The notes beneath the pieces were generated by a model, which saw nothing but the letters and a program-made list of their open reading frames with translations, did not search any database and had not been told where the DNA came from. From positions 1 through 42,981 of the forward strand of contig PAIP01000016.1 of the NCBI GenBank assembly GCA_002704915.1: 42,981 nt of DNA, written 5' to 3'. The number at the start of each line of letters is the position of its first letter. Within the stretch, counting starts at the first letter, position 1. Below are positions 37,358 through 42,981 of this stretch, in pieces. A program made the position numbers and the translations under genes. The DNA comes from Parvularcula sp. Lineage in GTDB: Bacteria > Pseudomonadota > Alphaproteobacteria > Caulobacterales > Parvularculaceae.

Positions 37358-37930
37358 TCAGGCCTCTTTCATTACGGTCTTCAAACGATTGAGTTTGGTC
37401 TTCAAGGATGCGTCGACCATCTGGGAGCCGATCTTGACCACAAGACCGCCCAGCAAATCCGGGTCGACGCGGGTGTTCAGATTCACCGCCTTGCCGACCA
37501 TGCGCTCGATCTCAAGGCGCAGGGCCTTGACCTGATCGTCGGTCATGGGGGCGGCGGTTGCGGCTTCGGCGCTCACTTCGCCGCGGTGATCGGCGGCGAG
37601 GGCGCGGAAGGCGCGGATCATATCTTCAAGCGCGAACAGGCGCCGGTTCTTGGCGATCAGCTTCAGAAAGTTGGTCACCAATGCGCCGAAACCGGCCTTC
37701 TCGGCCAGGGCCTCCACGGCTCTCAACTGGTCGTCGCGGTCATAGACAGGGCTTTTCAGGAACGCCTTCAGATCGGAAGAGCCATCGATCGCCGATTGCA
37801 GGCTTTTGAGCTCGCCCTCGACGGCCTCGAGCGTCCCGGCGTCAAGCGCCAGATCGAAAAGCGCCGTGGCATAGCGCCCGGCGACGCCGGATATGGGGGC
37901 GAGGTTGGCTGACGCGGTGCTGTTCGACAC
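37358..37930 (-). CDS. atpH: ATP synthase F1 delta subunit
   Basis: A 190-residue subunit joining the F1 head to the peripheral stalk. The N-terminal helical domain begins [18 protein letters not shown]. The C-terminal domain has [30 protein letters not shown], a clear family signature. It starts at GTG (37930); AGGAG is about 12 nt upstream, which is long. It is first of atpHAGDC; the Fo genes (atpIBEF) are elsewhere, as usual in alphaproteobacteria. Confidence 0.97.
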   Translation of the reverse strand: MSNSTASANLAPISGVAGRYATALFDLALDAGTLEAVEGELKSLQSAIDGSSDLKAFLKSPVYDRDDQLRAVEALAEKAGFGALVTNFLKLIAKNRRLFALEDMIRAFRALAADHRGEVSAEAATAAPMTDDQVKALRLEIERMVGKAVNLNTRVDPDLLGGLVVKIGSQMVDASLKTKLNRLKTVMKEA

Positions 37931-38050
37931 TGGCGCTGTTCGCTCCTGATAGAGATGACGCGGCGGATGCGACGTCTAAGATTTTGATTTACATGCAAAA
38001 AGAAGGCGACACCCGGCAGCGGCCGCGCCTTCCTCATGAGAACGCGCGAG

Positions 38051-38079
38051 GCGATAGCATGGGCCCCGCCGCGACGCAA
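38051..38079 (-). promoter_or_regulatory. Promoter of the atpHAGDC operon
   Basis: The minus strand has TTGCGT (38074-38079), a 17-nt spacer and TATCGC (38051-38056) preceded by GC. It predicts a leader of about 110 nt before the atpH GTG. The region 37931-38225 holds no gene that I can support. Confidence 0.55.
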
Positions 38080-38225
38080 CAAGAGCCGGTGCGGCGGAAT
38101 GACGAAATCACGCCTGCCCGCCGGCAAAAGCGTCACCCACCTGCGGTTGCGCTCATGCAAAAAGTGTCCAAAGCTGACCGCAACGCGTCGCCGGACGCAT
38201 GGGGAAAAATTGGGAGGGGCTGCAA

Positions 38226-40199
38226 ATGAGCCAAATGCCGCGCTTTGCGCTGGGGATTACAGCGCTTTTTTTCGCACTTTCAGTATCGCCGGCCGCTTTG
38301 GCGCAAACGCCTGAGCAATATGGTTCGCTGCCGGATGTCGACGATGTCGAAATCTCACCCGACGGCGAGACCCTGGCGATCATAAAATCCTTTGGCTCGA
38401 CAGGCGCTGTTCTATTCTACGATCTGGACAATATGGGCGCGCAGCCAGTCGGTGTGGGACTTGGCGAGTCAAAGCCCCGGACGATTGAATGGGCGGATAA
38501 TGAAAATCTGTTGCTGCTCGCATCACAGGCGGAGCGCAAACGCACGACCGACGGCATCGAAACCATCGAGTTTTTCCGTTGGCTGTCGATCTCGCCGGAA
38601 GAAGGCAAAGCCAACCTCCTCTTCGGGAACGCCGCCGGCTATTATCAAAGCTCAGCGGGAACGCTGCTCTCAACGCTGCCTTCAAAGCCAGGCAAGGCGG
38701 TTTTCCAGCGCTCCAGCATCACTTATCGAACCGACGGGCGCGCCTCGCGATTCGACAATGACGACGAATTCAAACTGTCATTGTTCGAAGTCGATCTCGC
38801 GCGCGGCCGCGAAAAGAACATCGAGTCCGGAAACGAAGAAACCGTTGATTGGGTGATCGATGCCGAGGGCGCACCGGTGGCTCGTATAGATTACGACTGG
38901 AGCGCCGCTGAGAGAAAAGTCTATATCGCCGACGGACGATCCTGGGTGCTGAATTCTTCGTTGCCGGAAGAACGAAGCGATCTCGCAGTGGCGTCATTTT
39001 ACGGCATGGGCTCCCGGCCGCAAACGATGCTGGCGACTACTTACGGCGCCAGAGACAAGCGCTCGCTTGTCGAATATGACATCGCAACCGGATCATTCAC
39101 GAACACGCTGTTTGCAAATCCCACCTATGATATCGATTACGTGGTTTATAATCCCTCGCTGGCGACCGCCGACGCCGTAGTTTATACGGACGATCTGCCC
39201 CGGGCCAAGTATTTGGATCCAGAGCTTCAGTCTGTGCAGGACTCGCTTGTCAAAGCGCTGCCCGGCGCCGCACCGATGATTGTGTCACGCACCGATGACG
39301 ATATGAAAATGATCGTCAAGGCGATCTACACGGATCATCCGCCGCAATATTTTCTCTTCGACCGGAACGCGAAAAAGTTGAACATGATCGCCCCTACCTA
39401 CCCGGCGCTCGACGGCAAGGTGCAGGCTGTAAAGTCGAAATACGACTATCAATCCAGCGACGGCCTAACGATCCACGGTTACCTGACGGCGCCGAAAGGC
39501 GCTGACAAAAACAACATGCCGCTGATCGTTCTCCCTCACGGCGGCCCTGAGTCGCGGGACGACCAGGCGTTCGACTGGTGGGCGTCCTTCTATGCAGCGC
39601 GCGGGTATCTCGTCTACCAGCCGAACTTTCGCGGCTCATCGGGATATGGAGCTGCTTTCGTCTCGGCCGGTCTAAACCAATGGGGCCTGAAGATGCAGGA
39701 CGACATCACCGAAGGCGTCAACAAACTGGTCGCCGACGGATATGCTGATCCGGAACGCATTTGCATTGTGGGCGGCAGTTATGGCGGTTACGCGGCGCTG
39801 GCCGGCGCAACCCTGACGCCTGATCTTTATCAATGCGTTGTCAGCGTGGCGGGCATCAGCAATTTACCGCTCCTCCTCTCGGAAGCCGGTAAAGACAGCA
39901 TCTGGGAGAAGCGCATTGGCAATCGTTTTGAGGATAGCGAGTATATTAATTCCATAAGCCCGGCGAAAAACGCAGAAAACGTAACTGCGCCCGTGCTTTT
40001 GCTTCATGGGGACCAGGATGTCGTCGTACCGATCAACCAGAGCCGACAAATGGAAGATGCGCTTCAAAAAGCAGGCAAGCCGGTTGAGTTTGTGGTGCTA
40101 AAAGATGAAGACCACTGGCTGTCACGCAGCGAGACGAGAACCGAAATGCTGGCTCGGTCGATTGAATTCATCGACAGGCATATCGGCAATGCAAATTAA
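38226..40199 (+). CDS. Secreted S9-family prolyl oligopeptidase-like peptidase
   Basis: A 657-residue alpha/beta-hydrolase peptidase. It has a signal peptide (LGITALFFALSVSPAALAQ), then an N-terminal beta-propeller (about 30-390), then the hydrolase domain. The nucleophile is in GGSYGG, with Asp in HGDQDVVVP and His in KDEDHWLS; the oxyanion stretch is VLPHGGPESRD. It probably trims peptides in the periplasm. I chose ATG 38226, directly after GGGAGGGG, not the ATG at 38199. It separates atpH from priA, which are closer in many relatives. Its stop overlaps the convergent PagL stop at TTAA. Confidence 0.92.
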   Translation: MSQMPRFALGITALFFALSVSPAALAQTPEQYGSLPDVDDVEISPDGETLAIIKSFGSTGAVLFYDLDNMGAQPVGVGLGESKPRTIEWADNENLLLLASQAERKRTTDGIETIEFFRWLSISPEEGKANLLFGNAAGYYQSSAGTLLSTLPSKPGKAVFQRSSITYRTDGRASRFDNDDEFKLSLFEVDLARGREKNIESGNEETVDWVIDAEGAPVARIDYDWSAAERKVYIADGRSWVLNSSLPEERSDLAVASFYGMGSRPQTMLATTYGARDKRSLVEYDIATGSFTNTLFANPTYDIDYVVYNPSLATADAVVYTDDLPRAKYLDPELQSVQDSLVKALPGAAPMIVSRTDDDMKMIVKAIYTDHPPQYFLFDRNAKKLNMIAPTYPALDGKVQAVKSKYDYQSSDGLTIHGYLTAPKGADKNNMPLIVLPHGGPESRDDQAFDWWASFYAARGYLVYQPNFRGSSGYGAAFVSAGLNQWGLKMQDDITEGVNKLVADGYADPERICIVGGSYGGYAALAGATLTPDLYQCVVSVAGISNLPLLLSEAGKDSIWEKRIGNRFEDSEYINSISPAKNAENVTAPVLLLHGDQDVVVPINQSRQMEDALQKAGKPVEFVVLKDEDHWLSRSETRTEMLARSIEFIDRHIGNAN

Positions 40200-40741
40200 A
40201 GCGAGAGACCGATCCGCAGGCCCATCTGGTCGAGACCTTCATTTTCGGAACAAAGCCCCGCATTGGAAATATGATTCCAGTGGAAGGAAGCCGACAGACG
40301 GTCGGTGACGCGGTAACCCACATCGCCGGCGAGACGGAATAGCGCGCGGCAGCCGAAAAAAATCGTATCGTCGACACGCGCCGCGTCAGCGACCGGGTCG
40401 TAACGGTCGGTTTCGCCATTATGGACAGCAACGCCCAGACCCGGCGCAACGAAGAAGCGTGAAAGCTCGACGCGCCATTCAAGGCCTGCGTAAATCTGAT
40501 CCGTGTTCCCGTCGCCAGGCGCCAGCGTAGCGCCGACCACCGGGCGCGGCGCCGCCAGCACGGACAAAAAGCGCGGCGATGAAAAAACAGCCTCTCCATT
40601 AAGGGCGGCGCCGTCTTCTTTCGAGGAGCCGAAACCGCAGCAGCTATGCGCATAAACGCCCGCGCGCACCTCCTCCACCGGTCCGGCGTGCGCGACGGCG
40701 GACATGGCGAAAAGAACAGCGATCGCAGCAATCAGGCGCAT
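40196..40741 (-). CDS. Lipid A 3-O-deacylase (PagL-like acyloxyacyl hydrolase)
   Basis: A 181-residue outer-membrane barrel enzyme with a signal peptide (LIAAIAVLFAMSAVAHA). The C-terminal active-site motif FHWNHISNAGLCSENEGLDQ carries the PagL His-Ser pair with a following Glu, and the last strand GLRIGLSL is barrel-like. PagL removes the 3-position acyl chain of lipid A. A CCGF-type Cys pair near residue 35 is unusual. I prefer ATG 40741, with GAGGGG nine bases upstream, over the in-frame GTG at 40750. Confidence 0.8.
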   Translation of the reverse strand: MRLIAAIAVLFAMSAVAHAGPVEEVRAGVYAHSCCGFGSSKEDGAALNGEAVFSSPRFLSVLAAPRPVVGATLAPGDGNTDQIYAGLEWRVELSRFFVAPGLGVAVHNGETDRYDPVADAARVDDTIFFGCRALFRLAGDVGYRVTDRLSASFHWNHISNAGLCSENEGLDQMGLRIGLSL

Positions 40742-40826
40742 CTCGGTCACCCCCTCAAAAAATCCGAAGCAAGTTAGAGGCTTAAAGCGTTAATCAAGGG
40801 TTACGGACAAGCCGGCGCCGCGTGAA

Positions 40827-42980
40827 TTACAGGAAAGAATAGGGATTGATATCGACCGTCAGGCGCACAGGGCCCGGAATTTTTACGGCTTTCAGCCAGT
40901 CAGAAAGATACGCCTGCAGGTTCACATTGCGCCGGGTTTTCACCAGAAGGCGCATGCGCGCAACGCCCCTCAACCGATAGATCGGCGCCCGCGCTGGGCC
41001 TAATACCTCGACGCCGTCGGCGCCGGGCGCGGCGGCTTTCAACGTCCGCGCCGTCTGTTCGAGCGCTTTTTCATCGAGAGAGCGCAACACAATCGCCGCA
41101 AGCCGGCCATAGGGCGGGAAACCAAGATCGCGCCGACCCAGGGCTTCGGCCATGAGAAACGCGTCGCGGTCGCCGGAGGCCAGGGCGGCGAGCACCGGCG
41201 CCTGGGGCTGATATGTCTGAAGCAGCGCGCGGCCCGGCTTTTCCGCGCGGCCCGCCCTTCCCGTCACCTGAGACAGCAGTTGATAGGTGCGCTCCGCCGC
41301 CCGCAAATCGCCGCCTGCGAGGCCCAAATCCGCATCAACGACGCCCACCAATGTCAGATTCGGAAAGTGATGCCCCTTCGCCGCCACCTGCGTTGCGATC
41401 AGAATATCGATCTCGCCCGCCTTCATGGCCTCCAGAACCTCACGCATGGAAGCCGTTCCGGGCGCCGTGTCCGAGGACAGAACCGCAATGCGCGCATCGG
41501 GCCAGCGCTCCCTGGCTTCTTCCGCGACGCGCTCGACCCCGGGGCCGCAAGGGGTGAGGGAGTCGACGGCGTTGCAGGCGGGACAGGCCGAGGGTTTCGG
41601 CATGGAAAATCCCGTGTGATGGCACACGAGGCGGTTTTCGAACCGGTGTTCAACCAGCATCGAATCCGACCCCGGCGCCGTCATCTTGTGCCCGCAACGC
41701 CGGCAGAGCGTTAAGGGCGCGTAGCCGCGGCGGTTCAGAAACAGAAGAGACTGTTCGCCCACGGATAAATTTTGATCGACAGCGTCGATGAGCGGCGGCG
41801 ACAACCAGCGTCCCGCTTCGGGCGCCTCCTCGCGCATGTCGACAAGACGGATATCAGGCATCGCCGCGTCGGCAAAGCGCGCGGACAAGCCCACCGCCTC
41901 ATAGCGGCCCTCATCGACATTGACGACGGTTTCAAGCGATGGCGTCGCCGAGGCCAGGACAACCGGAAAATCGCCGAGACTGCCCCGCGCCACCGCCAGG
42001 TCGCGGGCGTGATAAATAACGCCCTCTTCCTGTTTATAGGCGTTGTCATGTTCCTCATCGACGACAATGAGGCGCAGCTTTTTGAAGGGCAGAAACAGCG
42101 CCGAGCGCGCGCCAACCACAAGCCGCGCGTTGCCTTCCGCAACGCGCCGCCAACTGCGCCGTCTCTGCGCTGCCGTAAGATCGGAATGCCACGGCGCCGG
42201 CGCCGCGCCGAACCGCGCCTCCACGCGCTTTAAGAACGGCAGCGTCAGCGCGATCTCTGGCAACAGGATCAGCGCCTGCGCCTCAGGGTCTTTTTTTAGC
42301 GCCGCGGCCACGGCCTCAAAATAGACTTCGGTTTTGCCGGACCCGGTGACGCCGTCGATCAGCACCGCCTTATGGCCGCCATCATCGATGATCGCGCCGA
42401 TCGTTTCCGCCGCGAATTGCTGATCGTCGGAAAGTGACGGCCCATTTTTCGTCAAATCCGGCGGCGCGAAGGGCGGATCGGGATCGACTTCAATACGGGC
42501 GAGGGCGCCGGCCTCGGCGAGCCCGCGCACCACCGTTTCGCTGACCCCGGCGGCGCCCGCCAGATCTGCGGCGGATAAAGGCTCATCGCCGGCGGCCGTC
42601 AGCACGGCCTTGCGCTGCGCCGTCATGCGCAGGCCCTCCGGCGCGGCGGCCCGGACAAACGCCGTCTGCATGCGGGGGCCCGTGAGCGCGTCGGACACCC
42701 GCATCACCATGCGCAACAGCGCGCCCTTGGGGAACATGGTGTAGGCGGCGGCCCAGTCGATAAAGGCGATGAGGTCCGGCGCGAGCGGCGGCGCATCGTA
42801 AGATCCGCCAAGCTTTTTCAGCTTGTTCGGCGGCGCCGGCGGCTCTTCAGAGGGCCAGACAACGCCCGTCACCTCACGGGGCCCGAAGGGGGCGGCGACG
42901 AAAGAGCCGGCTGGAACGGGCTCCCCGTCCCAGGCGTAATCGAATGGTTTGTCGAGGGGCAGCGGAAAGAGCACGCTCAC
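40827..42980 (-). CDS. priA: Primosomal protein N' (helicase PriA), 5' end cut by the window
   Basis: At least 717 residues of the 3'-5' helicase that reloads the replisome at stalled forks. The N-terminal DNA-binding domain starts within a few codons of the window edge (VLFPLPLDKPFDYAWDG), so only a short piece is likely missing. The Walker A is DGVTGSGKTE and the DEAH box reads VVDEEHDN. Zinc ligands are in CRRCGH, CPAC and later Cys pairs. Helicase motifs V and VI (IATQVAAKGHHFPNLTLVGVVDADLGL; QVTGRAGRAEKPG) are intact. One zinc Cys pair appears altered (VCHHTGF), as seen in other alphaproteobacterial PriA. Confidence 0.97.
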   Translation of the reverse strand: MSVLFPLPLDKPFDYAWDGEPVPAGSFVAAPFGPREVTGVVWPSEEPPAPPNKLKKLGGSYDAPPLAPDLIAFIDWAAAYTMFPKGALLRMVMRVSDALTGPRMQTAFVRAAAPEGLRMTAQRKAVLTAAGDEPLSAADLAGAAGVSETVVRGLAEAGALARIEVDPDPPFAPPDLTKNGPSLSDDQQFAAETIGAIIDDGGHKAVLIDGVTGSGKTEVYFEAVAAALKKDPEAQALILLPEIALTLPFLKRVEARFGAAPAPWHSDLTAAQRRRSWRRVAEGNARLVVGARSALFLPFKKLRLIVVDEEHDNAYKQEEGVIYHARDLAVARGSLGDFPVVLASATPSLETVVNVDEGRYEAVGLSARFADAAMPDIRLVDMREEAPEAGRWLSPPLIDAVDQNLSVGEQSLLFLNRRGYAPLTLCRRCGHKMTAPGSDSMLVEHRFENRLVCHHTGFSMPKPSACPACNAVDSLTPCGPGVERVAEEARERWPDARIAVLSSDTAPGTASMREVLEAMKAGEIDILIATQVAAKGHHFPNLTLVGVVDADLGLAGGDLRAAERTYQLLSQVTGRAGRAEKPGRALLQTYQPQAPVLAALASGDRDAFLMAEALGRRDLGFPPYGRLAAIVLRSLDEKALEQTARTLKAAAPGADGVEVLGPARAPIYRLRGVARMRLLVKTRRNVNLQAYLSDWLKAVKIPGPVRLTVDINPYSFL

Positions 42981-42981
42981 C

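Noticed and set aside
37992-38164. Direct repeat CATGCAAAAAG on both sides of the atp promoter
   Set aside because: An 11-mer at this spacing can arise by chance and shows no flanking similarity.

Overview
The window reads as the chromosome of a free-living alphaproteobacterium, most likely of the Hyphomonadaceae/Parvularculaceae type. It is GC-rich and gene-dense. The clues are an alphaproteobacterium-restricted flbT, an L21 with the long alphaproteobacterial C-terminal extension, an IalB-family secreted protein, an atpHAGDC operon with priA just beyond it, and promoter-like sites that resemble the Caulobacter sigma-73 pattern. The species assignment is inference. Almost everything is housekeeping; I see no transposase, integrase, phage gene or CRISPR array.

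Layout. 1-2.0 kb: one copy of a structured ~240-290 bp repeat, a GNAT acetyltransferase, and rplU-rpmA with a clear promoter and terminator. 2.0-5.6 kb: a DUF202 membrane protein, tRNA-Ser(CGA) with a 59-bp tandem duplication covering its 5' end and upstream flank, and a PEP-carboxylase-family protein whose catalytic loops are altered. 5.6-9.4 kb (minus): an OM beta-barrel/polysaccharide glycosyltransferase pair (XagA/XagB-like), then dapF and tdk. 9.5-13.4 kb: acnA, an IalB-like protein and a small Cys-containing unknown. 13.5-13.9 kb: the second repeat copy, inverted relative to the first. 13.9-21.5 kb: class V aminotransferase plus Usp protein, SpoU methyltransferase, a MarR regulator with a histone-H1-like tail, a Nudix hydrolase, ftsY-yciB, a 33-residue Lys/Ala/Pro-rich ORF with its own terminator, mtaB, and an orphan flbT. 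21.6-26.2 kb: lptF-lptG, then a GT4 glycosyltransferase with a flippase-like membrane protein. 26.4-32.7 kb: gshB, a BON lipoprotein, yraN and rsmI, divergent from an LpoA-like lipoprotein, a secreted unknown and a probably leaderless DUF2905 gene; then a membrane-anchored unknown and dut. 32.9-38.1 kb: atpHAGDC with promoter and terminator and a telomere-like G-rich spacer before atpC. 38.2-43.0 kb: an S9 peptidase, a PagL-like lipid A deacylase and the 5'-truncated priA.

How the genes connect. Envelope functions recur: LPS transport (lptFG), lipid A deacylation (pagL-like), polysaccharide secretion (xagAB-like), a glycolipid-type GT with a flippase-like partner, a peptidoglycan synthase activator (lpoA-like) and lysine/peptidoglycan precursor supply (dapF). 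Translation and protein targeting are represented by rplU, rpmA, mtaB, rsmI, the SpoU methylase and ftsY. Central metabolism is represented by acnA, the PEPC-like protein, gshB and ATP synthase. The most unusual signals are the PEPC-like protein with substituted catalytic residues, the inverted structured repeat pair, the TTAGGG-like potential G-quadruplex between atpD and atpC, and the tRNA-Ser flank duplication.
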